Shown here piece by piece: positions 1 through 6,318 of a stretch of 6,641 nt of DNA. Below the pieces are notes generated by a model that did not search any database, had not been told where the DNA came from, and worked only from the letters and a program-made list of their open reading frames with translations. A program made the position numbers and the translations under genes. Position 1 is the stretch's first letter. Each line of letters starts with the position of its first letter. The DNA comes from Planctomycetota bacterium (GTDB lineage Bacteria > Planctomycetota > Phycisphaerae > UBA1845 > Fen-1342): positions 1-6,641 of the forward strand of contig JAUWXH010000118.1 of the NCBI GenBank assembly GCA_030616465.1, written 5' to 3'.

Positions 1-297
1 GAACACCAGATCGACCGTGGCCAGCGGGTTGGGCGCCTCGACACGGCCCTGGGTTCGGAACAGGACGGCGTTGTCGGCGTCGCGCACGAGGCGCAGCTCG
101 AGCGGGGTGCGGCCGGTGATCTCGGTCACCGAGGCCAGCACGACCAGGCGGTGAATAGTCGCCGGGACGCTGGGCACCAGCACGCGATTGAACAGCCCGA
201 TGACGCTCTTCTTGCTCGTGAACTTGTCGTCGATCACCTGGTCGCAGATCAGCAGCGAGACCAGCGTCGGGACGGCCATGGACGGATGTTCGGCCAT
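1..297 (-). CDS. DUF6941-like small protein, 3' end cut by window edge
   Basis: The minus strand reads open from an ATG at 297-295 to the left edge, giving 99 codons without a stop. The start is supported by GGAGG five bases upstream; a second in-frame ATG at codon 7 has no such support. The visible protein begins MAEHPSMAVPTLVSLLICDQ and continues with VIDDKFTSKKSVIGLFNRV (residues 21-39), then a beta-rich stretch with LRLVRDADNAVLFR (68-81). The pattern 'ICD.VI....T.KKS.IG.F..' followed by alternating hydrophobic strands matches my memory of the DUF6941 family of small uncharacterised proteins, some of them planctomycetal. There is no signal peptide or membrane segment, so it is probably cytoplasmic. 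Its function is unknown. It is divergent from the aminopeptidase gene, with 86 bp between the two starts. The open reading frame and start are secure; the family name is recalled and not checked. Confidence 0.8.
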   Translation of the reverse strand, partial: MAEHPSMAVPTLVSLLICDQVIDDKFTSKKSVIGLFNRVLVPSVPATIHRLVVLASVTEITGRTPLELRLVRDADNAVLFRTQGRVEAPNPLATVDLVF

Positions 298-300
298 GCT

Positions 301-307
301 CACCTCC
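301..307 (-). promoter_or_regulatory. Shine-Dalgarno of the DUF6941-like gene
   Basis: The minus strand reads GGAGGTG here, with GGAGG ending five bases before the ATG at 297. This fixes the upstream of two candidate starts. The preceding bases form a small hairpin (CCGGC, loop TGTA, GCCGG) whose last two Gs belong to this site, so the site could be partly masked in the RNA. Confidence 0.75.
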
Positions 308-326
308 GGCTACAGCCGGTATCATA
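306..326. promoter_or_regulatory. Candidate divergent promoter core with small hairpin
   Basis: The 86-bp gap between the divergent starts contains one AT-rich patch. On the plus strand it gives TATCAT (320-325). On the minus strand it gives TATGAT (326-321). Each matches five of six bases of a sigma70-type -10 box. No good -35 box sits at the usual distance on either strand. Immediately beside it lies a perfect inverted repeat, CCGGC-TACA-GCCGG (306-319), followed by the palindrome-rich CCGGCCGGGCCGG (332-344). This is suggestive only, because GC-rich DNA yields such palindromes easily. Confidence 0.25.
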
Positions 327-383
327 GCGTGCCGGCCGGGCCGGTGACATCGCCCGACCGAGCAGCCCGAAGACGGAAGCAAC

Positions 384-1478
384 GTGGTACCAGCCGTGAA
401 ACAACGGTGCCGACGAAAGCCGGGCCTATTGCTCTGCTGCGGCCTGCTGTGCGCGCTGCTCGGGCTCTGGGGCTGCGTCAATGGCGAGTACATCGCCCGG
501 CAGGCGATCGGACAGCTCGGCGTCCTGGTCCGGTCGGTGCCGATCGAACAGGCCCTCGCGTCAGGCACGTTGTCTGCCGAGCAAACCCGCAAACTCAGCC
601 TCATCGTCGAGGCCCGCGAGTTCGCCCGGACCGAACTCGGTCTGAACGTCGGCTGGGCCTTCAGCCTGTTCCACGACACAGGCGGGGAACCGCTGGCGTA
701 TAACCTGTCGGCAGCGCCCCAGGACAGCCTGGTGCCCAGGAGCTGGGTGTTCCCGATCGTGGGGGAGATTGACTACGTCGGGTACTTCAGCCGGGCCGAC
801 GCCGAGCAGGCGGACGCCCAGCTCCAGCAACAGGGCTACGACACCATGCTGCGGGCCGTGGACGCGTACAGCACGCTGGGCTGGCTGCCGGACCCGGTTC
901 ATTCGCCCCTGCTGGAACGCGCGGACGCCAACCTGGTCGAGGTCGTCATCCACGAACTGGCGCATAACACGGTTTACGTCAACGGGCGGAGCGACTTCAA
1001 CGAGAGCCTGGCGACGTTCATCGGGCGAACGGGGGCGGTGCTGTTTTACGAGCGGCGCGGCCCGGACGGCGAACAAACGGCCGAACTGCTCCGCGCCCGC
1101 TACGTTGATCAGGACCGCGTCACCGCCTGGTTCGTCGAGCTGTTCGAGACGTTGCAGCAGTACTACGACCAGGACATACCGCATGACGAGAAAGTGGCCG
1201 GGCGCGAAGCGGTCTTCCAGGCGGCCCGCGACCGGTTCGTCAGCGAGGTCCAGCCACAGCTCAGCGAGCCGCAGCGCCATCAGGGCTGGGCGTGGCTGCC
1301 GACCAACAACGCCTGGATTCTGTTGAATCGCCGCTACAATTTCGACCTGGACTTGTTTCAAGCCGTATACGACCCGGGCGGTGGAGACTTCCGCGTACTG
1401 CTGGAAACGCTGCGCGCCGCGGCCCGCAGCGCGGATCCGTGGGCGCATCTGCGTAAGGCGACTCCGTCGGGGGGTTAG
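384..1478 (+). CDS. Predicted zinc aminopeptidase, lipoprotein (PF10023/COG4324 type)
   Basis: The 364-residue product starts at GTG 384, the first start after an in-frame stop at 345-347, with GGAAG four bases upstream; a GTG at 396 is an alternative. Residues 1-31 form a lipoprotein signal: a basic stretch (KQRCRRK), a hydrophobic core, and a lipobox LWGC with Cys31 as the likely lipidation site. The tryptophan two residues before the cysteine is not typical. The metalloprotease motif HELAH lies at 190-194, followed by TVYVNGRSDFNES. Glu207, 13 residues after the second His, is the natural candidate for the third zinc ligand. The block YVGYFSRADAEQADAQL (131-147) upstream is also characteristic of the predicted aminopeptidase family. 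The length is normal for the family. The protein should be membrane-anchored on the outer side of the cytoplasmic membrane and hydrolyse peptides, but the substrate is unknown and aminopeptidase activity is a family prediction. The gene stands alone: 129 bp separate it from batD. Confidence 0.88.
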   Translation: MVPAVKQRCRRKPGLLLCCGLLCALLGLWGCVNGEYIARQAIGQLGVLVRSVPIEQALASGTLSAEQTRKLSLIVEAREFARTELGLNVGWAFSLFHDTGGEPLAYNLSAAPQDSLVPRSWVFPIVGEIDYVGYFSRADAEQADAQLQQQGYDTMLRAVDAYSTLGWLPDPVHSPLLERADANLVEVVIHELAHNTVYVNGRSDFNESLATFIGRTGAVLFYERRGPDGEQTAELLRARYVDQDRVTAWFVELFETLQQYYDQDIPHDEKVAGREAVFQAARDRFVSEVQPQLSEPQRHQGWAWLPTNNAWILLNRRYNFDLDLFQAVYDPGGGDFRVLLETLRAAARSADPWAHLRKATPSGG

Positions 1479-1513
1479 ATGGTTAAATGGTCAAATGGTT
1501 AAATCGTCAAATG
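1479..1513 (+). repeat. AT-rich 8-bp tandem repeat (ATGGTTAA/ATGGTCAA)
   Basis: Directly after the aminopeptidase stop come four tandem 8-mers: ATGGTTAA, ATGGTCAA, ATGGTTAA, ATCGTCAA, then ATG. It can also be read as two copies of a 16-bp unit differing at one base. The array is conspicuously AT-rich in a GC-rich window. Arrays of this type are something I recall from intergenic DNA of other bacterial genomes, though I cannot confirm that here. No function is assigned. Confidence 0.85.
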
Positions 1514-1607
1514 CGCCCCGCAACGTGCTGGCGCCGTGTGATCTGCTTCCCGCGCCCGACAACAGAATGCGACGGGTTCCGGAGCGTTTCGGTGTCAATG
1601 AACTGAG
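1514..1607. other. Spacer upstream of batD
   Basis: This 94-bp stretch follows the tandem repeat and leads to batD. I see no convincing promoter, no terminator hairpin with a T-run, and no good Shine-Dalgarno at the usual distance from ATG 1608. GGAGCG at 1581-1586 is too far away. A frame that begins with ATG in the tandem repeat (1495) stops at 1609-1611, so it overlaps the batD start as ATGA. Its 38-residue product has no recognisable feature. Confidence 0.4.
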
Positions 1608-3431
1608 ATGAGACTGTCGCGTGCGATGACATTCACTGCCGGCCAATACGGCGTTCCCGCTTCAGCGGCTATCCGGAGCTTGCGGTGCGTGCCACTATTG
1701 ATGCTTGCGCTCGCCGTGCCATCCCTGCGGGCGCAGCCAAGTGCCGAATTGCGCATCGAGCAGCGCGCCGTGTACGTCAACGAACCGTTCGTCGTCGAAG
1801 TCCGCGTGGAGAACTTCGAGCAGTGCGAGCGGCCGACCTTCCCGACCATTGACGACTGCACGGTTCGCCAGCTTACCGCCGGTGCGGACAGCTCCCAAGT
1901 GTTGATCATCAACGGGCGAATGCGACGCACGCGTACGCGCACGTATCAATACGAGCTGACGCCTGCCAAAGCAGGCGAACTGGTCATCCCGGCGGTATCG
2001 GTGAACGTGGATGGCAAAACGCTCGAGACGAAGCCGAGACGCCTGACCGTCCACCGCAGCGACGTGGACGAGCTGCTCTGGGCGGAGATCACATGCGACC
2101 GCACGAAGCTCTATGTGGGTCAGCAGGCGCCCTTCACGCTGACCGTCGGAGTCAAGCCCGCTGAGGCCGGCAGGTACACGCTCAGGGAGCGCGAGATGCG
2201 CGGGCGCTTTGGGGGGAGTAACTTCGGACCGTTCCCCGCGGAAGTGAACATCGGGCAAACGCAGCGCACGATGCCGGACGGCTCCCGGCAACTGTATTAC
2301 ACGTATGAGATGTCCACGGATTATGTCGCCGATCGCCCCGGGACGCTGACCTTCGATGACGTCGTGATCGGGATGAGCTACCCGACCCGCTTCGAGCGCG
2401 ACATGTTTCTCGATCTGAGGGTGGTTGGCTCACGCCGTTTGCGGGTACGGCCGAAGGTCTCGCCGATCGACGTGTTGCCGCTGCCCGCGGAGGGTCGGCC
2501 GGCTGACTTCAACGGGGCGGTGGGCCGTTACCACATTTCCGTCACCGCCCAGCCGATCTCCGTCCGCGTCGGCGACCCGATCGAGCTGACGATCGACATC
2601 AGCGGCGACGGCCCGCTGGAGACGCTGGCACCACCCGACCTGACCACTCAGACCAAGCTGACCGAATCGTTCCGCGTACCGGGTGAAACGCTGGCCGGCG
2701 AACTCGTCGGCCGACGCAGGCGTTTCAAGCAGGTCATCCGCGCCAAACGCGCCAACGTGACGGAGATTCCACCGATCGAGTACTCCTACTTCGACCCCGA
2801 GCGCGAGCAGTACGCTATCGCCGCCAGTGAGCCGATTCCACTCAGTGTCAGCGCCGCGGAGCTGCTCGACATGGCCGACCTGACCCCCGTCATTCTGAGC
2901 GCAGCGAAGAATCTCGCCGCCGGCCTCAAGCCGCTTCGCGGGCTGCGGGGCAATGAGACTAGCGAGGCGGCATTACTGGCCAGCGTGCAGCCGATCGGAA
3001 TGACCCAGGTGCTGCTCGCCGCCGGGACGCCGGCGTTAGCCTTCTTCGTCTTCTGGGGTTGCGGCGCGATCGGGCAGGTGCGTCGGCGCAACCCGGTTCG
3101 ACGCCGCCGACAGGCGGCCTTGCGGAACGCGCGCCAACGGCTGAGCCAAACCCGCACGCTCCCGCCACGCGACCTGGCGCGCGAGGTCACGGCTGTCCTC
3201 GCCGGGTACCTGGCCGACCGGGTCAACGAGCCGGCGGCGCGCTTCACCGGCCGGGCCGCGATCGATTTCCTGCAACAGCGCGGCGTCAGACCGGAACTCC
3301 GCGAGCGCTGGTCAAAGGTGATCGAACGATGCGAGCTGGCCTCGTACGGCGGCACGACCGAGAGCGACGCGGAATCGATCGCCGAGCAGGCCCGTGCGTG
3401 TCTTACGCTGGCCGAAGAGGAGCGGCTGTGA
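1608..3431 (+). CDS. batD: BatD family protein, secreted beta domains plus membrane anchor
   Basis: The 607-residue protein is of the BatD/oxygen-tolerance type (PF13584). ATG 1608 is the first start after an in-frame TGA at 1599; ATG 1626 (codon 7) is an alternative, and neither has a good Shine-Dalgarno. A signal peptide with a hydrophobic core at about 28-39 probably ends near LRA-QP (41-44). A first beta domain (about 46-149) carries SSQVLIINGRMRRTRTRTY and the ELTPAKAGELVIPAVSVNVDG block (116-136), typical of BatD. Further Ig-like domains follow at about 157-283 and 305-415. A transmembrane helix lies at about 466-486, followed by an Arg-rich cytoplasmic helical tail (about 491-607). BatD proteins are thought to act in the envelope with MoxR ATPase/VWA partners; their biochemical role is unresolved, and no partner other than BatE is seen here. 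Residues 428-436 (VILSAAKNL) are encoded by a dispersed-type repeat in the linker before the membrane helix. The stop overlaps the batE start. Confidence 0.9.
   Translation: MRLSRAMTFTAGQYGVPASAAIRSLRCVPLLMLALAVPSLRAQPSAELRIEQRAVYVNEPFVVEVRVENFEQCERPTFPTIDDCTVRQLTAGADSSQVLIINGRMRRTRTRTYQYELTPAKAGELVIPAVSVNVDGKTLETKPRRLTVHRSDVDELLWAEITCDRTKLYVGQQAPFTLTVGVKPAEAGRYTLREREMRGRFGGSNFGPFPAEVNIGQTQRTMPDGSRQLYYTYEMSTDYVADRPGTLTFDDVVIGMSYPTRFERDMFLDLRVVGSRRLRVRPKVSPIDVLPLPAEGRPADFNGAVGRYHISVTAQPISVRVGDPIELTIDISGDGPLETLAPPDLTTQTKLTESFRVPGETLAGELVGRRRRFKQVIRAKRANVTEIPPIEYSYFDPEREQYAIAASEPIPLSVSAAELLDMADLTPVILSAAKNLAAGLKPLRGLRGNETSEAALLASVQPIGMTQVLLAAGTPALAFFVFWGCGAIGQVRRRNPVRRRRQAALRNARQRLSQTRTLPPRDLAREVTAVLAGYLADRVNEPAARFTGRAAIDFLQQRGVRPELRERWSKVIERCELASYGGTTESDAESIAEQARACLTLAEEERL
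2889..2914 (+). repeat. Dispersed repeat element read in frame inside batD
   Basis: This 26-bp stretch begins GTCATTCTGAGCG and ends GAAGAATCT. It closely matches a short repeat I recall from many unrelated bacterial genomes, usually written GTCATTCTGAGCGAAGCG followed by AAGAATCT. It is translated in frame as VILSAAKNL (BatD residues 428-436); its reverse complement would give RFFAALRMT. Downstream, 2934-2959 starts CTTCGC and contains AATGA, both of which occur in the reverse complement of the element. The full insertion may therefore be an imperfect inverted pair covering about 2889-2959. The element identity is from memory; the position and translation are read directly. Confidence 0.75.
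3417..3422 (+). promoter_or_regulatory. Shine-Dalgarno of batE inside the batD 3' end
   Basis: GAGGAG lies five bases upstream of GTG 3428, inside the last codons of batD. It selects that GTG over the much earlier in-frame starts that overlap batD, and over the later GTG at 3572. Confidence 0.7.
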
Positions 3432-4390
3432 GGCGGCGGGCGCTGACATCCTCCGCGTCCCGACGGCCGGCGGGGGCGCCGGTTAATACACAAACCGAAG
3501 CGCCGCACCCTTCGGCTTCGCTCAGGGCAGGCCCGCGAGCCCGGCCTAGCGGCAGCATCTGGCCGGGGCGCGTGGCGCTCGTCGCCTTGGTCCTGCTCAC
3601 GGTGCCGCCTTCAGAGCGCTCGTCGCAGGCATACGCCGGTGACAAGCCCCTCTCACCCGAACGCAGACGCGAGATTCTCCGCGATGCGTTGAACGCCTTT
3701 GACAACGCGGTTGCGACCGCTCGCGACAACCCCACGCGGGCCCAGCAGCTCTATCGCCAGGCCGCGGCGGCGTTCGAGCGAATGGCCGCGGACGGCGTGC
3801 GCAGCCCGGCCCTCGAGTACAACCTGGGCAACACGCGCTTTCGCCTCGGCGACCTCGGCCGGGCCGTCCTGCACTACCGTCGGGCACAGCGGCTCGATCC
3901 GGGCAACGCCCAGCTTGCCGAGAACCTCAAGTACGCCCGCAACCGCGTCGCGCCGACCATCGACCCCGGCGGAGAGCAACGCCTGCTTCAGCGGCTGCTG
4001 TTCTGGCACTACGACACGTCGGTGAGGCTGCGCTTCTGGTTCACTGTAATCGCCTCGGTCGCCGGCTGGTTAGGGCTGGCAATCTGGCTGCGTCGGCGAC
4101 GGCAAGCGCTCGCCGTCCTCAGCGCGTTGGCGATCGTGCTCGGGCTGGCCAACGCGGCGTCGGTCGGCTGGCAACTGCGCGATGAGGCCCGCCGCCCACC
4201 GGCCGTCGTCGTGCAAGGCGAACAAACTCTCCGCCTCGGCCGCGGCGAGGGCTACGATCCGGCCATGAAGCAGCCGCTCGGTCCCGGCGTCGAGCTGCGC
4301 GTGCTCCAGCAGCGTGGCGACTGGGTCGAGGTCCGCCTGGCCGACGACCGCACCGGCTGGCTGCCGGCCCAAGCCATCGAGCGTGTCTGA
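3428..4390 (+). CDS. batE: BatE-like TPR and SH3 domain membrane protein
   Basis: I place the start at GTG 3428, which overlaps the batD stop as GTGA and has GAGGAG five bases upstream. This gives 320 residues. The frame is open further upstream, but that part only shadows batD. Residues 1-46 are a long basic, low-complexity lead. A signal-type hydrophobic core follows (about 48-60), with possible cleavage after AYA (68-70). Residues 104-165 look like a TPR region: AQQLYRQAAAAFERM, then YNLGNTRFRLGDLGRAVLHY and RRAQRLDPGNAQLAENL. Two membrane helices follow (about 203-220 and 227-246). The C-terminal part (about 257-320) resembles a bacterial SH3 domain, with VELRVLQQRGDWVEVRL and GWLPAQAIERV. 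TPR, two membrane spans and SH3 in this order after BatD is the BatE pattern. Its role is probably scaffolding at the membrane with BatD and VWA proteins. Residues 27-35 derive from a dispersed-type repeat. Confidence 0.85.
   Translation: MRRRALTSSASRRPAGAPVNTQTEAPHPSASLRAGPRARPSGSIWPGRVALVALVLLTVPPSERSSQAYAGDKPLSPERRREILRDALNAFDNAVATARDNPTRAQQLYRQAAAAFERMAADGVRSPALEYNLGNTRFRLGDLGRAVLHYRRAQRLDPGNAQLAENLKYARNRVAPTIDPGGEQRLLQRLLFWHYDTSVRLRFWFTVIASVAGWLGLAIWLRRRRQALAVLSALAIVLGLANAASVGWQLRDEARRPPAVVVQGEQTLRLGRGEGYDPAMKQPLGPGVELRVLQQRGDWVEVRLADDRTGWLPAQAIERV
3506..3532 (+). repeat. Dispersed repeat element in the 5' end of batE
   Basis: The core CTTCGGCTTCGCTCAGG, flanked by CACC and GCAGG, matches another short element I recall as widespread in bacterial genomes (commonly CCCTTCGACTTCGCTCAGG). 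It carries complementary ends CCCT (3508-3511) and AGGG (3524-3527). A further CCGAAG at 3495-3500 can pair with CTTCGG at 3510-3515. In batE it is read as HPSASLRAG (residues 27-35), ahead of the signal hydrophobic core. The family identity is from memory. Confidence 0.7.
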
Positions 4391-4465
4391 AGCCGACAGA
4401 ACAATCGGCGGCACCATTGCCCCAGCGGTGCGAACACAGCCAAAACGGCAGGTGTGCCACCCGCC

Positions 4466-4483
4466 ACTCCGACTCCGACTCCG
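4466..4483 (+). repeat. Hexanucleotide microsatellite (ACTCCG)3
   Basis: Three exact tandem copies of ACTCCG lie in the spacer after batE. They sit just before the CCCCAC/GTGGGG stem-loop. This could be a slippage-prone site; no function is evident. Confidence 0.7.
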
Positions 4484-4485
4484 TC

Positions 4486-4506
4486 CCCCACCCTGAAACA
4501 GTGGGG
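4486..4506 (+). terminator. Possible stem-loop after batE, no T-run
   Basis: CCCCAC at 4486-4491 pairs perfectly with GTGGGG at 4501-4506 around the loop CCTGAAACA. It lies about 95 bp after the batE stop. The absence of a T-rich tail means it is not a canonical intrinsic terminator; it might still slow or stabilise the RNA end. Confidence 0.25.
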
Positions 4507-4614
4507 CCAGTCACCACGACCGGCGGGAAGGGTGGTTAGCTTGCGGCGGGGCTGCCCATCGGTATTCTGCACGAGATCGAAACTAGTCATACATTCACCG
4601 AACGCGGACGGATC

Positions 4615-6318
4615 ATGGGCAAGGCCAAGCACCCCGGCAGCACGCCCGCCGGAAGGTCCGCCGGACTTCGCCCGCGCGTTTCCGATGTGCCTGCGGGGCC
4701 CGGCCGCCAGGGGCGGGTTGGGTTCTTGCTGATCCTGGCCGCGGCGATCGGCATCCAGCTCATCGACATCAACCGGCCCTTCATAGACCGACACGACTGG
4801 GCCACGGCTCATCAATCCCAGCTCGCCCGCAACCACCTGCGCTACGGTCTGACGGTGACCAAGACGCGCTGCATGTATACCAAGTTCGTCGAAAACAGGC
4901 CGGACGCCCGAAGGATTTACCCCGATCACCCGCCGCTGCTCCCGCTGGTGCTGACACTCAGCATGGCGGTGTTCGGAGTGTCGGAGATCGCCGTGCGATC
5001 GGTGGCGGGCGCGTTCACCGTGGCATCGATCGGACTGACCATGTCGCTGGCGCGCGGGTTGTTCGGGCGATCGGTTTCCCTGCTGGCGGGTCTGGCGTTG
5101 CTGCCGATGCCGATTCTGGTCTACTTCGGCCATATCCCCTCCCACGAAACGGTGGCGTTGCCGTTCGCGCTGCTGGCACTGCGGGGCTACTTCGGGTGGC
5201 TGCTGCCCGAGCAGTTCCAGCGTCGGCCCGGCCGCGACGCAGCCCTGTTCGTCGTGGGCACCGTCCTGATGATCCTGACCAGTTGGGTGGGCATGCTGTT
5301 CGCGGGGGTCATCTGGGCACGCTTCGCATTCCGGGTGGTGACGCGCAAGCGCAAGGGCTCGGCAGGCGCCTGGTGCCTGGTCACGCTGCCCGCCGGCATC
5401 GCCACGCTGGTCACCGTCACGCATGTTCTCTGGTCGCTGGAGTGGAATCTGGAGCATCTTTACGGCCTGTTCGCGTATCGGACCGGCATCAACCAGTCGG
5501 AGATCTTGTTCACCGCAGGATCGTGGCTCGTCTGCCAGGGGACATGGCTGTGGCGTGACTACACCGCCGTCGGAGTGGTCCTGGCCGGGCTGGGGCTGCT
5601 TCTGGCAATCCACGGCCGGTTACGCCGTTCCGGGGAGCCCAGCGGCAGGCTGCTACGGTACGCGGTGCCACTAGTGATCCCAGGCTTGCTCTGGGTGCTG
5701 GTGTTTCGCAACGGCTCGTTCGTGCATGAATACTGGTGGTTGCACGCGACGCCGTTTGCCGCCATGCTCATTGCCCTGGCGCTAAGCTTCCTGAGCCGCG
5801 TGATGAGGCGCTTGGGGCGCGCCGCGCCGGCGCTGACGGTTGTCGTGCTGCTGGCGGCAATGGCCGGCGAGGCGGCCGCTCGTTACGGCTACTTCCGCCG
5901 CTGGCCGGCCGCCGACGTCTTCCCTTACGAGCCATGCCAGTATGTTCGAGCCCATACGCCGCCGGCCGCATGGGTCCTGGGTAATCGAGTGCTGTGGAGT
6001 AAGCGGGACTACTACGAAGGCCCCCAGCAGATCCTGCTGCCGTCGGTCGCCTGGTACCTCGACCGCTTCTACGTGCGGGCGGTAACGCCGGAGGAGATCG
6101 CCGCCCTGACCGATCACGCACCATACTACCTATTCATGCCGAGCGAGCAGGACCGCGCGCTCGGCGAGTATCTGCGGCGGACTTTCACGCTGGAAGCGGA
6201 ATGGCCGGACGTCTACGTCTTTGACCTGACCTGTCACCACGACCCGCGGCCCCCGGACGAGCGTTCCCCTGGAAACCTGTTCTTTGACCCTCCCGCGCCC
6301 CCGGATAACATCCCCTAA
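4615..6318 (+). CDS. GT39-type multi-pass membrane glycosyltransferase
   Basis: The 567-residue protein resembles the ArnT/PMT-like GT-C glycosyltransferases (GT39, PF13231-type). These transfer a sugar from a polyprenyl-phosphate carrier to an acceptor outside the cytoplasmic membrane. ATG 4615 has only a weak GGACGGA close upstream. A basic cytoplasmic lead (1-34) precedes the first membrane helix (about 35-50). The first extracytoplasmic loop FIDRHDWATAHQSQLARN (56-73) contains Asp58 and Asp61, in the position of the family's catalytic acid; ARNHLRYGL is also typical. YPDHPPLLPLVL (102-113) is another family-like block. Several helices follow between about 112 and 420, with TSWVGMLFAGVIWARFAF (222-239) and HEYWWLHATPFAAMLIALAL (371-390). 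The C-terminal 150 residues are soluble and probably extracytoplasmic. Length fits the family. Sugar and acceptor cannot be read from the sequence. The stop abuts the start of a second related gene. Confidence 0.85.
   Translation: MGKAKHPGSTPAGRSAGLRPRVSDVPAGPGRQGRVGFLLILAAAIGIQLIDINRPFIDRHDWATAHQSQLARNHLRYGLTVTKTRCMYTKFVENRPDARRIYPDHPPLLPLVLTLSMAVFGVSEIAVRSVAGAFTVASIGLTMSLARGLFGRSVSLLAGLALLPMPILVYFGHIPSHETVALPFALLALRGYFGWLLPEQFQRRPGRDAALFVVGTVLMILTSWVGMLFAGVIWARFAFRVVTRKRKGSAGAWCLVTLPAGIATLVTVTHVLWSLEWNLEHLYGLFAYRTGINQSEILFTAGSWLVCQGTWLWRDYTAVGVVLAGLGLLLAIHGRLRRSGEPSGRLLRYAVPLVIPGLLWVLVFRNGSFVHEYWWLHATPFAAMLIALALSFLSRVMRRLGRAAPALTVVVLLAAMAGEAAARYGYFRRWPAADVFPYEPCQYVRAHTPPAAWVLGNRVLWSKRDYYEGPQQILLPSVAWYLDRFYVRAVTPEEIAALTDHAPYYLFMPSEQDRALGEYLRRTFTLEAEWPDVYVFDLTCHHDPRPPDERSPGNLFFDPPAPPDNIP

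Larger units (their letters stand above)
4391..4614. other. Spacer between batE and glycosyltransferase genes
   Basis: This 224-bp spacer has no credible gene. It holds three tandem ACTCCG units (4466-4483), a perfect 6-bp stem CCCCAC/GTGGGG (4486-4491 with 4501-4506, nine-base loop) without a following T-run, and a less GC-rich stretch (about 4563-4600) before the next start. TTGCGG (4541-4546) and TATTCT (4563-4568) are spaced 16 bp apart, a weak match to a sigma70-type promoter. The next block could therefore be a separate transcription unit, but I would not claim a promoter from this alone. Confidence 0.45.

Noticed and set aside
561..1448. A 295-codon open frame on the minus strand opposite the aminopeptidase
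   Set aside because: It mirrors codon bias of the real gene, with no motif of its own. The plus-strand frame has a lipobox and HELAH.
1495..1611. A 38-codon frame starting in the tandem repeat and ending as ATGA on the batD start
   Set aside because: It has no ribosome site and its first codons are simply the repeat. The ATGA overlap could be chance. It would merit attention only if ribosome profiling showed translation.
3059..3427. Extension of the batE frame upstream into batD
   Set aside because: The extended part encodes low-complexity Arg/Pro/Ala sequence overlapping the conserved BatD tail, and GTG 3428 has its own GAGGAG site. The extension is a frame shadow.
2786..3508. A 240-codon open frame on the minus strand opposite the end of batD
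   Set aside because: It is antisense to the conserved BatD tail, and its RFFAALRMT stretch is just the reverse reading of the dispersed repeat, which recurs in spurious annotations.
4541..4568. A sigma70-like promoter TTGCGG...TATTCT before the glycosyltransferase
   Set aside because: Only three of six and four of six consensus bases match, at a 16-bp spacing. Such matches arise by chance in a 224-bp spacer.
4252..5613. A 453-codon open frame on the minus strand opposite the first glycosyltransferase and the end of batE
   Set aside because: Its composition is rich in Q, R, H and G with no domain or start signal, and it lies antisense to genes with recognisable families. Long antisense frames are common in GC-rich DNA.
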